A stretch of 55,882 nt of DNA from Collinsella sp. GTDB lineage: Bacteria; Actinomycetota; Coriobacteriia; Coriobacteriales; Coriobacteriaceae. Below are positions 15,874-24,431 of the stretch, piece after piece. Below the pieces are notes generated by a model. That model did no database searches and was not told the DNA's origin. It saw only the letters and a program-made list of their open reading frames with translations. The position numbers and the translations under genes were made by a program. Each line of letters begins with the position of its first letter. The stretch's first letter is position 1. The stretch is taken from contig DXZU01000040.1 of NCBI GenBank assembly GCA_019419525.1, positions 1 to 55,882 of the forward strand. Direction: 5' to 3'.

Positions 15874-17676
15874 TTAAGCCTCCAAAAATGCGCCGGTCTG
15901 GCGGCCCCACAGGCTCGCATACTCGCCGCCTGCCTCGACAAGCTGCGCATGCGTACCGTCCTCGACAATCTCGCCGTCCGCCAGCACCACGATGCGATCG
16001 AGCGCCGCCACGGTGGACAGGCGATGCGCCACCACAATGGAGGTGCGACCGCGCATCAGGTTCTCGAGCGCCTCCTGCACCAGCGCCTCGGACTCGCTGT
16101 CGAGGGCAGACGTCGCCTCGTCGAGCACCAGGATCGGTGCGTCGGTCAGGATAGCGCGGGCGATGGCCACGCGCTGACGTTGGCCGCCCGAAAGCTTGAC
16201 GCCGCGCTCGCCCACCATGGTGTCAAAGCCGTTGGGCAGGCGGTCGATAAACTCGGTCGCATTGGCCAGGCGCGCGGCCTCGCGAATCTGCTCGTCGGTT
16301 GCGTCGGGGCGGCCGTAGGCGATATTCTCGCGAATGGAGCGATGGAACAGCAGCGCCTCCTGCGGCACGTAGGCAACCTGGCGGCGCAGGCTCTGCTGTG
16401 TGCAGCGCGAGACGTCTTGGCCGTCCACGAGCACGCGGCCGCCCTGCACATCGTCCAAGCGCAACAGCAGCTTGGTGAGCGTCGTCTTGCCCGAGCCCGA
16501 TTTACCCACCAGGCCCACGCGCTGGCCCGCCGCCACGTGAAGCGTCAGGTCGTCGAACACGTTCTCGCCCGCCGCGGCGTCACGGTATGCAAAGCTCAGG
16601 TGCTCAAAATCAATCGCACCTTCGGTCACTTTAAGCTCGGGAGCGTTCTCGTCGTCTGCCACCAGACGCGGCTCGTCCAGCACGCGCGTCATCTCGGCCG
16701 CATCGCCCAGCGCGCGGTTGATGCGCTGCATCATGGAGCTTACGTAGTTCAGACGCATGGTGAGGTTGTACGTATAGGTAAAGATCATGACGAGCGCGCC
16801 GGCCGAAATGCCAAACCACGCGTTGCCACCCGCGACGAACACACTCACCACGGCCATGGTGATGACGATAAGGCCCGAGGTCGTAAAGTTGCGCTGCATC
16901 ATGGCGTGCATCGAAACCGTTTCGGCGTCGCGCGCGGCGCGGTCGGCGGCATCGAACAGGTCGCGCTCAAAGTCCTCGCGCCCACAGGTCTTGACGGCCA
17001 GGATATTCGTGACCGCGTCGGACAGCACGCCCGACAGCTTGTTCTGCGCGGCGGACGTCGCGGCCGAAAGCGGCATGATGCGCTTGTACATAAGCCAGAC
17101 AAACGCAATGTAGACGACCATGATGCCCACCAGGATCACGGTAAACGTCGGCACCACCGGAGCGAGCGCCGCCACCGTGCAGACAACCGAGGTGATGGTG
17201 GGAATGAGCGAATACACCGTCACGTCTACCAGCCCCGTATAGCCGCTCATAAAACGACTCGTCTGGCTCACGAGCGATCCGCCAAAGCGGCTGGTGTGGA
17301 ATGTCATGGATTGATTGGAGAGCGTGTCGAAGCACAGGCGCGCCAAGTGATAGTTACCCGCAATCTCGAGCTTGTAGACGGTGTAGTCCTGCAGCTTGGA
17401 GAGGATCTGGCCCACTAGGTTAACGAGCACGAGCGCCAGAATGTAGGGACCAAAGACCTCGAATACTTGATCGCCCGCCACGGAACCCGCTTGGACGCGG
17501 TCGACGATGAGGGCCATCACGTAGGTGTTGGCAAACGTGAGCAAAAAGATGTAGCCCGCCGACGAGAACACCGAGAGAAAGACGATCAGCGGCTGCGTGC
17601 GCGTGACGTCCCAAAAACGCTGCAGCGTGCGGCGCACGGTGGAGCGTTTGAGCGGACTGGTGTTTCTCTGAGACAT
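15874..17676 (-). CDS. ABC exporter, MsbA/multidrug type (membrane and ATPase domains fused)
   Basis: A 600-residue half-transporter that should work as a homodimer. Six membrane helices occupy residues about 30-320. The nucleotide-binding domain has Walker A LVGKSGSGKTTL, Q-loop YVPQEALL, signature LSGGQRQRVA, Walker B ILVLDEATSAL and H-loop IVVAHRLST. All catalytic residues are intact. Start 17676 has GAAAGGA upstream. It is a single gene, so the substrate (drug, lipid or peptide) is not indicated by neighbours. Confidence 0.93.
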   Translation of the reverse strand: MSQRNTSPLKRSTVRRTLQRFWDVTRTQPLIVFLSVFSSAGYIFLLTFANTYVMALIVDRVQAGSVAGDQVFEVFGPYILALVLVNLVGQILSKLQDYTVYKLEIAGNYHLARLCFDTLSNQSMTFHTSRFGGSLVSQTSRFMSGYTGLVDVTVYSLIPTITSVVCTVAALAPVVPTFTVILVGIMVVYIAFVWLMYKRIMPLSAATSAAQNKLSGVLSDAVTNILAVKTCGREDFERDLFDAADRAARDAETVSMHAMMQRNFTTSGLIVITMAVVSVFVAGGNAWFGISAGALVMIFTYTYNLTMRLNYVSSMMQRINRALGDAAEMTRVLDEPRLVADDENAPELKVTEGAIDFEHLSFAYRDAAAGENVFDDLTLHVAAGQRVGLVGKSGSGKTTLTKLLLRLDDVQGGRVLVDGQDVSRCTQQSLRRQVAYVPQEALLFHRSIRENIAYGRPDATDEQIREAARLANATEFIDRLPNGFDTMVGERGVKLSGGQRQRVAIARAILTDAPILVLDEATSALDSESEALVQEALENLMRGRTSIVVAHRLSTVAALDRIVVLADGEIVEDGTHAQLVEAGGEYASLWGRQTGAFLEA

Positions 17677-17801
17677 GGGCTTCCTTTCGCGTCTGATAGG
17701 GCGAAACGCCATTGTTGCACACTAAAGCGCACTTCAGGCAAGTGCAACGCGAAAAGCGCCCGCGTCCCGCGCTTGCGCAGGCGCCCCGCCGTCAGATGCA
17801 G

Positions 17802-19157
17802 CTAGTCCTCGTCTTTTTGGTCTGCGAGCAGCTCCGCAGACGTGAGTCCCAAGATCTCGTCGGCCTCCCGCGCGTCTTCCAGCGCGTCGATATCCTTGAG
17901 CTTGCGCTCCATAACGTTGGTACGCGTGGTGATGATGCCCTCGACCGTCTTTCCTGCGGTCTCAATCTGCTGCTGGGCGCGGCGCAGCGCCGCCTGATAG
18001 CGCGGCAGCTCGGCCTTGACGGCAGAGAGCACGCGCAGCACGTCATCGGTGCGTTTTTGCAATTTAAACGTCTGGTAGCTCATCTGCAGGCTGTTGAGGA
18101 TGGCCGCCATGGTGCTGGGGCCGGCAACGTTGACGTGATAGTCGCGGCCCAGGGTCTCGATAAGCCCGGGGCGGCTGACGACCTCGGCGTACAGGCCCTC
18201 AAACGGCACGAACATAATGCCAAAATTGGTGGTCGCGGGCACGCTCAGGTACTTTTCGCAGATGTCCTTTGCCTCGCGTTTCACCATAGCGTCGAGTGTC
18301 TTGCGCGCGGTGGCCACAGCTTCGGCATCACCCGACTCTTGCGCGTCGAGCAGATGCCCGTACGCGTCGCCCGGGAATTTGGAGTCGATCGGCAGCAGCA
18401 CGGGATCGCCCTCGTCCACCGGCAGCTTGACGGCAAACTCAACGCGCTCCGAGGCGCCGGGCTTGGTGGCGACGTTTTCCAGATACTGGTCGGGCGTAAG
18501 GATGTCCGCTAGGATTGCACCCAGCTGTACCTCGCCCAAAATGCCGCGCGCTTTTACATTACCCAGCACGCGCTTAAGGTCGCCCACGCCAGTGGCGATA
18601 GATTGCATGTCGCCCAGGCCCTTGTACACGGCCTCGAGCTGGTCGCTCACCTGCTTAAACGATGCAGACAGACGGTCGTTGAGCGTGCGAGAGAGCTTCT
18701 CGTCCACCGTCGCGCGCATCTGATCGAGCTGCACGTTGTTGTCTTTGCGGATGGCGCCCAGCTGAGCATCGACCGTCTCGCGCACCTTGTCCAGGCGATG
18801 CTCGATGCCCTCGCGATTGGCGCCGAGCTGTTGGGCCGTCTCACGGCGCAGGTCATCCATCCGGTCACCAGCTTGCGAGAACTCGCGTGCGATGACCAGG
18901 TAACGTTGCTGCTCCACGGCCGCATCGGTCGTCTGCTGCTGCGCGATGGCGTTTGCCGTGCGGCGTGTTTCGGCCAGCGCGACGTTCAGGGCATCGAGCG
19001 CGTTGTTGGCCTGCTCGAGCGCAGCCAGCATCTCTGTTCCGCTATCGCCACGCTCCCGCAGCTCGGCGCGAAGGCCCTTGAGCTGCAGGGCACAAGCCAC
19101 AGCAACCCCCACCGCCACCAAGGCGATCACAACAAGCACGATATCAATAGCAGACAT
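17802..19157 (-). CDS. rmuC: DNA recombination protein RmuC
   Basis: A 451-residue protein with one N-terminal hydrophobic segment (about residues 5-25), a long coiled coil (about 30-200), then the RmuC domain with GILGEVQLGAIL, LPVDEGDPVLLPIDSKFP and FMFVPFEGLYAEV-like segments. The C-terminal domain is a PD-(D/E)XK-like nuclease fold; the IDSKFP stretch is its conserved core. Members limit inversions at short repeats, which fits a genome rich in palindromes, though that link is only suggestive. Start 19157 has GGCGGAG upstream. Confidence 0.93.
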   Translation of the reverse strand: MSAIDIVLVVIALVAVGVAVACALQLKGLRAELRERGDSGTEMLAALEQANNALDALNVALAETRRTANAIAQQQTTDAAVEQQRYLVIAREFSQAGDRMDDLRRETAQQLGANREGIEHRLDKVRETVDAQLGAIRKDNNVQLDQMRATVDEKLSRTLNDRLSASFKQVSDQLEAVYKGLGDMQSIATGVGDLKRVLGNVKARGILGEVQLGAILADILTPDQYLENVATKPGASERVEFAVKLPVDEGDPVLLPIDSKFPGDAYGHLLDAQESGDAEAVATARKTLDAMVKREAKDICEKYLSVPATTNFGIMFVPFEGLYAEVVSRPGLIETLGRDYHVNVAGPSTMAAILNSLQMSYQTFKLQKRTDDVLRVLSAVKAELPRYQAALRRAQQQIETAGKTVEGIITTRTNVMERKLKDIDALEDAREADEILGLTSAELLADQKDED

Positions 19158-19280
19158 AGTCTCCGCCCAACAAACTCAATCGACCATCAATCAAAACCGC
19201 GATCAATCTTACCCCGCCACACGCACCGGGCGTCACATGGCAATCGGACAAATGGATTTTGGGCCACAGGTACTAAAACG

Positions 19281-19715
19281 CTAACTCTCCCAGCCGGCGC
19301 GGATAGTTGTTACGACATCGCTTAGGCGCTGGCCGAGAGCTGCCAAGTGCTCAAGCACCTCACTGGGCGAGGCGCCGTTGAGAATGCACGTGAGGGCATA
19401 TGAGGCCAAGAAGATTGCCGCGAGCCCCAACGGAATCAGCACGATCATCGCCAGCGTACGCAGGCGCTGGCCCACGCGGCGACGACGCGCACGACGCTTG
19501 TCGAACGCGAGCTCCTGCGCATATGAATCTTGCTGTACGGAATAGGCCTCTGGTGCCGATTCGCACCCGGGCACAGCTGCAGGTACAGCAGCGGGCACGA
19601 CATTTTGCGCAAAGGGCTGGACTGCCGCCCCTTGCATTTGTATCTCCATGAGTCGTTGCTGCTGACGCAGCATGCGCTCAGCTTGTTGCTGCGGAGTCTC
19701 AAGAAACAGATCCAT
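19281..19715 (-). CDS. Small single-pass membrane protein of unknown function
   Basis: I do not recognise a family. The 144-residue product has a Gln-rich helical N-terminus (LETPQQQAERMLRQQQRLM, probably coiled coil), a low-complexity Ala/Val/Pro stretch, a basic patch (KRRARRRRVGQRLR), one membrane helix at about residues 89-110, and an amphipathic tail. The basic patch before the helix predicts a cytoplasmic N-terminus. ATG 19715 has GGAGG 5 bases upstream. Function cannot be inferred from position, upstream of rmuC on the same strand. Confidence 0.7.
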   Translation of the reverse strand: MDLFLETPQQQAERMLRQQQRLMEIQMQGAAVQPFAQNVVPAAVPAAVPGCESAPEAYSVQQDSYAQELAFDKRRARRRRVGQRLRTLAMIVLIPLGLAAIFLASYALTCILNGASPSEVLEHLAALGQRLSDVVTTIRAGWES

Positions 19716-19965
19716 GCTGGCCTCCAAAATCGGAGCATTCGACGCTTACGACCAGCATCCCGCACCGCCATGACCGCGACAACGCAATCGCCGGCAATAG
19801 CCACAAAGTTTCTTTTGCTCAAAAGCTGTCGAAAAGCTCAACAACTCCCCTACCAGCACTTTCTCTGAGCTTTTTTCGCCAACAATCTTTTGGCCTTCCG
19901 CCCTTACGCCAACTGACCAAAATCTAACCAATAGCTTGACGAAAATTGTGGAGACCGGGACCCCA

Positions 19966-19997
19966 CAAAAACGTGCCGTCCCAAAAAGGGGCGGCAC
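19966..19997 (-). terminator. Terminator downstream of rubrerythrin
   Basis: On the minus strand GTGCCGCCCC, TTTTT loop, GGGACGGCAC, then GTTTTTG. The 19716-20166 gap holds this terminator and the inverted repeat at 20049-20146, and no gene. Confidence 0.65.
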
Positions 19998-20048
19998 ACA
20001 ACCTTTAATATCAGCTTTTCTGTAGCGAGCACGCAACGACCCGAAGCC

Positions 20049-20146
20049 GGAGCGCAGGGCGGGAGGCCGGATCGTCTTCCCTCAACGCGACCCTGCGGAG
20101 CCGTGAGCGGGGAGGGAAGGCGATCCGGCCTCCCGCCCTGCGCTCC
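20049..20146. repeat. Large inverted repeat, 35-bp arms
   Basis: The left arm GGAGCGCAGGGCGGGAGGCC... (20049-20083) pairs with 20112-20146 with one mismatch; the loop is 28 bases. It lies 20 bases downstream of the rubrerythrin stop. No T-run follows the stem. Confidence 0.8.
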
Positions 20147-20166
20147 GCAGCAGCCAGCGCCAAGCG

Positions 20167-20706
20167 CTAGTAGTTCACCACCTGCTCCTCAAAGTACGCC
20201 TTCGGGTGGTTGCACACCGGGCACACCTCGGGCGCCTCGGCACCAACGTGCAGGTGCCCGCAGTTCAGGCACTTCCACACCTTCACGCCCTCGCGCTCAA
20301 ACACCTCGCCCGACTCAATGCGCTCGACGAGCTTGTTGTAGCGCTCCTCGTGAGCCTTCTCGACGGCGGCGACACCACGGAACTTTGCGGCAATCTCGGC
20401 AAAGCCCTCTTCCTCGGCGGTCTTGGCAAACTCGTCGTACATCGTGGTCCACTCGTAGTTCTCACCCGCGGCGGCATCGCGCAGATTGTCCAGGGTATCG
20501 GGGACGGCGCCATCGTGCAGATACTTAAACCACAGTTTGGCGTGCTCGGACTCGTTGCCAGCCGTCTCGGCAAAGATGTTCGAGATCTGAACGTAGCCGT
20601 CCTTCTTGGCCTTGGAAGCATAGTAGCGATACTTGGTGTGTGCCTGGGACTCACCGGCAAAAGCGGTCTCGAGGTTCTTCTTGGTTTGAGAATTCTCAAA
20701 ATCCAT
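20167..20706 (-). CDS. Rubrerythrin
   Basis: A 179-residue peroxide-scavenging protein of anaerobes. The four-helix diiron domain carries the ligand motifs GESQAH, GNESEHA and EKAHEERY; the C-terminal rubredoxin-like domain holds Fe(Cys)4 in CLNCGH and CPVCNHP. It reduces hydrogen peroxide with electrons from rubredoxin or NAD(P)H. Start 20706 has AAGGGAAG upstream; an upstream TTG at 20724 has no ribosome site. It is a lone gene between mutY and a large inverted repeat. Confidence 0.96.
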   Translation of the reverse strand: MDFENSQTKKNLETAFAGESQAHTKYRYYASKAKKDGYVQISNIFAETAGNESEHAKLWFKYLHDGAVPDTLDNLRDAAAGENYEWTTMYDEFAKTAEEEGFAEIAAKFRGVAAVEKAHEERYNKLVERIESGEVFEREGVKVWKCLNCGHLHVGAEAPEVCPVCNHPKAYFEEQVVNY

Positions 20707-20820
20707 AGGTGTACTTCCCTTCAACGCATGCCGCCCGTAGGCTTCGAGCGGCCTCGTCTTTAGGATGCCCTCATACCGGAAATCTAAACCTTACAATCCT
20801 GTTCTTCAGATTTGCACAGG

Positions 20821-21726
20821 CTAGATGCTCAGCCAGCGATCGCCCTCGACTCGGCAAAAGCCCTCACGCTCCAGGTCGGCTAGAATGCCTGCGACAAGCT
20901 CGCGCTCGACCGGTCCACGCCCAGCCGCCGCTTCCATCTCGTTAACGCCCACCACGGCATCAGCAAGCGTAATCCCCGCCGGCTGGCCATCGCGCGCTGC
21001 CAGCAACATGCGCACGATATGCGCGCGCTTTTGGCGACGTGAGCCCTCAAACTTTGATTGACGGCTATAGCCCGCCGAGCGCCTGGACGGATTGGGCAAC
21101 GTCTTTTTTAGATATGCGCCGTAATCTAGCAACGCGTAATACCACGCGCGCGGCGTATCGGCATCATCGAGCGGCACGGCAAAGGGAGCGATCTCGTCGG
21201 TCGCCGCACCGGGGGCCGCCGGACAGGCCGCCTGAATCAGCGGCACCAGCTCGCGATCGGGAACAGCCGGTACATCGGGAAAGAAGTGATGCAGAAAGAC
21301 CGTGCGCACGTTGGTCTCCAGATACACGCCCGGAAGATCAAACGCAAACGACCGGATACCTTGCGCCGTTGCCGGGCCAATACCAGGCAGAGCGACCAAG
21401 TCACGCGTCTCGTGCGGAAACTCCCCGCCCCAATCCTCTACGACCCGTTGAGCGGCCCCGTGAAGCGCCAGAGCGCGTCGGTTGTAGCCCATGCCCTGCC
21501 AAGCGTCCAAAACATCGGAAGGCGCGGCCTGGGCAAGCGCCTGCACGGTCGGAAAGCGATCGAGCCACGCCGGCATACGCGTCTCCACGCGTGGTACCTG
21601 TGTTTGCTGCAGCATGACCTCAGAAAGCCAAATGATGTACGGATCGCGCGTGCGGCGCCACGGAAGGTCGCGATAACGCAGAACCCCTTCCGAACGAATC
21701 GTCGAACGAAAGGGGTCCTGAATCAT
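20821..21726 (-). CDS. mutY: MutY-like adenine DNA glycosylase without iron-sulfur cluster
   Basis: A 301-residue HhH-GPD glycosylase. PWRRTRDPYIIWLSEVMLQQ with Glu36 is the MutY signature for adenine excision; the hairpin motif LPGIGPATAQG is at 113-123. Two features differ from textbook MutY: the catalytic Asp position reads ETNV (Glu137), and the C-X6-C-X2-C-X5-C cluster is absent, replaced by a basic stretch (SRRSAGYSRQSKFEGSRRQK). The C-terminal NUDIX-like domain is also missing. Related cluster-free proteins exist, so this is probably a functional variant, but substrate specificity is open. It starts 21 bp after the rrf2 gene, with AAGGAG 7 bases before ATG 21726. Confidence 0.82.
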   Translation of the reverse strand: MIQDPFRSTIRSEGVLRYRDLPWRRTRDPYIIWLSEVMLQQTQVPRVETRMPAWLDRFPTVQALAQAAPSDVLDAWQGMGYNRRALALHGAAQRVVEDWGGEFPHETRDLVALPGIGPATAQGIRSFAFDLPGVYLETNVRTVFLHHFFPDVPAVPDRELVPLIQAACPAAPGAATDEIAPFAVPLDDADTPRAWYYALLDYGAYLKKTLPNPSRRSAGYSRQSKFEGSRRQKRAHIVRMLLAARDGQPAGITLADAVVGVNEMEAAAGRGPVERELVAGILADLEREGFCRVEGDRWLSI

Positions 21727-21747
21727 GGCTATGCTCCTTATGCGGCG

Positions 21748-22233
21748 CTATTCCTCCCGGCAAGCGCACGCGCAGGTGGCGTACTCGGGAAACGCTTCGC
21801 GGTCGGCGAACTTGGGATCGACGGCCGGGAACTGGCGGTGAGCGACGATGTCGCCGAGCGAAACGGAATCGAGGTAATCGCGCATCAACGCCTGGGCTCC
21901 GGCCCACAGGGGATGATAGCAGCACGTGCCCATGCGCGCACAGTCACCATCGGGCGCGGTGCAATCATTCATAACCATAGGGCCCTGAACGGCCTCGACG
22001 ACCTGACGAATGGTAACGTCGTCCGGACTGACCTTGAGACGCATGCCACCGTGGACGCCACGCAGGCTCTCCACAATACCGGCCTGGACCAAACCGTGCT
22101 GAATCGAGCGGGCAAACGAATACGGGACATTGACCTCTTCGGCAGCGGTGCGAACAGAAAGCAAACGCTCCGGATCCTCGGCAAGCATCGCCAACATACG
22201 AAGGGCGTAATCAGTCTTCCTCGATATGTCCAT
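21748..22233 (-). CDS. Rrf2-family iron-sulfur transcription regulator
   Basis: A 161-residue winged-helix regulator of the IscR/NsrR family. MDISRKTDYALRMLAMLAE opens the protein. Cys91, Cys98 and Cys104 (C-X6-C-X5-C, plus Cys105) are likely cluster ligands, so it should sense iron-sulfur status, NO or oxidative stress. The CACAC-rich C-terminus is unusual. ATG 22233 has AAAGGGG upstream; the longer frame to 22389 covers the promoter. It is followed within 21 bp by mutY, suggesting an oxidative-damage operon. Confidence 0.9.
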   Translation of the reverse strand: MDISRKTDYALRMLAMLAEDPERLLSVRTAAEEVNVPYSFARSIQHGLVQAGIVESLRGVHGGMRLKVSPDDVTIRQVVEAVQGPMVMNDCTAPDGDCARMGTCCYHPLWAGAQALMRDYLDSVSLGDIVAHRQFPAVDPKFADREAFPEYATCACACREE

Positions 22234-22392
22234 TTTTCCCCTTTCAAGGAATACGAACAGCTCGAACGAGCTCCGGGGCCGAGCTTGTGTCGAGACGCTA
22301 AATGACCGCAGGACATCCAAATGGTAAATCGGATATCCACTGAATGCCGCGCTTGGAGCGAAATGCATCAGATGCGGCCCACAGTGCAATTT

Positions 22393-22421
22393 AGTATAAC
22401 CTAACCCCCTGCTTCGTTGAA
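22393..22421 (-). promoter_or_regulatory. Promoter of the rrf2-mutY operon
   Basis: On the minus strand TTCAAC, 17 bases, TATACT, about 160 bp upstream of the rrf2 ATG. The rest of the 22234-22591 gap holds the rrf2 leader, this promoter and the tRNA terminator. Confidence 0.5.
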
Positions 22422-22555
22422 CAGGTGTTGCGCAACAAAGCTGTTGTTTAGACAGATATGCTTATTAGATTTTACTTGCGTTCCCGAAGGGGCGGGGATT
22501 CTGGGCGAAGATGCGCCAGGGCGATCGTTCTATCGAAACAAAGTGCATCAAACGC

Positions 22556-22583
22556 AAAAAGCCACGTCCGAAGACGTGGCTTT
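22556..22583 (-). terminator. Terminator of tRNA-Asp
   Basis: On the minus strand AGCCACGTC, TTCG tetraloop, GACGTGGCT, then TTTT, starting 8 bases after the tRNA 3' end. Confidence 0.85.
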
Positions 22584-22591
22584 AATTGCGT

Positions 22592-22669
<78 letters not shown>

Positions 22670-22715
22670 AAGCAGGCGTTCGCGTTTGTTTCCGCTCGCG
22701 TGCGCTGCGGGGATT

Positions 22716-22745
22716 AGTATACACAGAAGTCTGTCCGACGCGCAA
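22716..22745 (-). promoter_or_regulatory. Promoter of tRNA-Asp
   Basis: On the minus strand TTGCGC, 18 bases, TATACT, about 45 bases upstream of the mature tRNA. Confidence 0.55.
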
Positions 22746-22778
22746 CAACTTTTTTGAAAAAATTTTTCGGGGCCATCC

Positions 22779-22921
22779 GGGAGGGTCTCCGGGGCTGAGG
22801 GCGGGGGTTAAGTTTGCTGCTCTACAGTCCTGCGCAAGACGGAAAGCACATTAAGTGCTTTCCTTTGCGTGCGGAACTCGCGACAAACTTAACCCCCGCC
22901 CTCAGCCCCGGAGACCCTCCC
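22779..22921. repeat. Large inverted repeat, 38-bp perfect arms
   Basis: The left arm GGGAGGGTCTCCGGGGCTGA... (22779-22816) is perfectly complementary to 22884-22921. Nested in its 67-base loop is GGAAAGCAC-ATTAA-GTGCTTTCC. It lies upstream of the tRNA-Asp promoter. The region to 23035 holds no gene. Confidence 0.85.
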
Positions 22922-23035
22922 TGCCGTCACATTATTCAACCAGTTTTGCGGGCGTGCGCCGCGCGCGGCTAGCCCGCGTGCTCCTCGGCGGGGTTGGTCT
23001 GATGGATCTTGTTGAATTTCGGCCTTTGGCTTAAA

Positions 23036-23071
23036 GAAAAACGGGGGATGCATTGTGCATCCCCCGTTTTT
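23036..23071 (-). terminator. Terminator after the metallophosphoesterase gene
   Basis: Perfect 12-bp stem ACGGGGGATGCA / TGCATCCCCCGT with a 3-base loop and T-runs on both strands, 8 bases past the stop codon. Confidence 0.85.
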
Positions 23072-23078
23072 GTTGCGG

Positions 23079-23546
23079 TTAGTCTAGGTCAATAAACTTG
23101 GTGCTTATGATCTTGCCGTCTTTTACTAGCATTCTGGCCATGGTGGGGCCTCGGGTGCCTCTGGGGTAGCTGGCGCTGCCCGGGTTGAGGACTAAGCAGC
23201 GGCCCACTTGGGCTTCTTTGGTTACGTGGGTGTGGCCGTTGATGGCTACGTCTACGGATCCCACCGGAAGGTCTTCGCGGTAGTGGGCTACGGCGAATTT
23301 GAGGCCTTCGTAGGTAAAGAGCGCAAGACGGTCTACATCGGGACCGTAGTCGCGGTAGTAATCGTTGTTGCCCAGTACGGCCCGCACGGGGGCGATGGTA
23401 CATAGGTGCTCGTAGTCCATCTCTGACGTGAGGTCTCCGGCGTGGATAATCAGGTCTGCGCCCTCAAGCTCATCCAGGAGCGCAGGCGATAAATAGCCGT
23501 GGGTGTCCGAGATGATGTCGATGCGCTTGGCGCTTGCACTGTTCAT
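23079..23546 (-). CDS. Metallophosphoesterase, YfcE/MJ0936 type
   Basis: A 155-residue dinuclear-metal phosphodiesterase. The family motifs are in order: ISDTHG, HAGDLTS, GNND, an AHYRED histidine, and NGHTHV. Members hydrolyse phosphodiesters in vitro; the physiological substrate is unknown. Start 23546 has GGAAGGGA upstream. It lies alone between terminators. Confidence 0.9.
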   Translation of the reverse strand: MNSASAKRIDIISDTHGYLSPALLDELEGADLIIHAGDLTSEMDYEHLCTIAPVRAVLGNNDYYRDYGPDVDRLALFTYEGLKFAVAHYREDLPVGSVDVAINGHTHVTKEAQVGRCLVLNPGSASYPRGTRGPTMARMLVKDGKIISTKFIDLD

Positions 23547-23584
23547 GGGATCCCTTCCGCAAAAAACGATTCGGCAGATACATA

Positions 23585-23636
23585 CAAAAAAGGCCCCACG
23601 GCTCCGCAGACGATGGGTCTACAGGGCTGCGGGGCC
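23585..23636 (-). terminator. Terminator after LytTR regulator 1
   Basis: On the minus strand GGCCCC...GGGGCC with inner GCAG/CTGC pairing, then TTTTTTG, right after the regulator stop at 23643. Confidence 0.6.
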
Positions 23637-23642
23637 AGCGTG

Positions 23643-24359
23643 CTAGAGACTCAGAGCCTTCTTGAGCGGCACGACGCGGCGGCGAGAAACCGGCACGCGT
23701 TCGTCGACGCCCGTAATGCCCAGCTGGATGGCGCCCGAGGGCACCGTCTCGACGTCCGTAACGCACGCCAAGTTGACGATATAGCGGCGGTGAACACGGA
23801 AGAAGCCAAAGTCGCAGAGCTTGGCCTCAAACTGCGCCAGCGAGGTCGTCGACAAAAAGCGATCATCGACGGTATAGATGCAGGAGTAATCGTCCTTGGC
23901 CATGATAAAGCGAATGTCATCCACGGGAATGAGCACCTTGCGGCCGCCCTTTTCCACCGGGATACGCTCGATGGTCACTTTGCTGTCCGTAACCGGCTTG
24001 GCGCGTTGCATGACCTTCTCGATCGCGCGATCCAAGCGAGCTTCCTCGACAGGCTTCATCAAATAATCGACGGCATCGACGTCGAATGCCTCGACCGCAT
24101 GGTCGCTATACGCAGTCACAAACACGATCGCCGGCGGATTTTTGAGCTTATGCAGCGCCTCGGCAAGTTGCAGGCCCGAGGCACCGGGCATCGAGATATC
24201 GAGAAACACGACATCCACGCGACTTTCCATAAGCATCTCGATGGCGGAGCGGACGCTCGACGCCTCCGTGATCGTGCCGATCTTGCCCGTTTGCTCGAGC
24301 AGGAAGCGAAGCTCCGAGCGAGCCGGCGCCTCATCATCCACAATCATCGCACGCAGCAT
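23643..24359 (-). CDS. LytTR-type response regulator 1
   Basis: A 238-residue regulator. The receiver domain (1-120) has acidic pocket VDDE, phospho-acceptor Asp54 (VFLDISMPG), a Thr in VTAYSD and Lys in LMKPVEE. The LytTR DNA-binding domain fills 130-238 (FFRVHRRYIVNLACV is its signature). It is downstream of, and presumably phosphorylated by, histidine kinase 1 (72 bp away). ATG 24359 has AAAGG 10 bases upstream. It is paralogous to the regulator at 29529-30263. Confidence 0.93.
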   Translation of the reverse strand: MLRAMIVDDEAPARSELRFLLEQTGKIGTITEASSVRSAIEMLMESRVDVVFLDISMPGASGLQLAEALHKLKNPPAIVFVTAYSDHAVEAFDVDAVDYLMKPVEEARLDRAIEKVMQRAKPVTDSKVTIERIPVEKGGRKVLIPVDDIRFIMAKDDYSCIYTVDDRFLSTTSLAQFEAKLCDFGFFRVHRRYIVNLACVTDVETVPSGAIQLGITGVDERVPVSRRRVVPLKKALSL

Positions 24360-24431
24360 AGGGATAAAACCTTTCGTCAACTAACTACGCCGGGCATCCG
24401 TCGCATGACGTTGAGCCCGTAGCCTTTTATT

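Noticed and set aside
22779..22921. CRISPR or rho-independent terminator
   Set aside because: Only one inverted repeat, no spacer array and no T-run.
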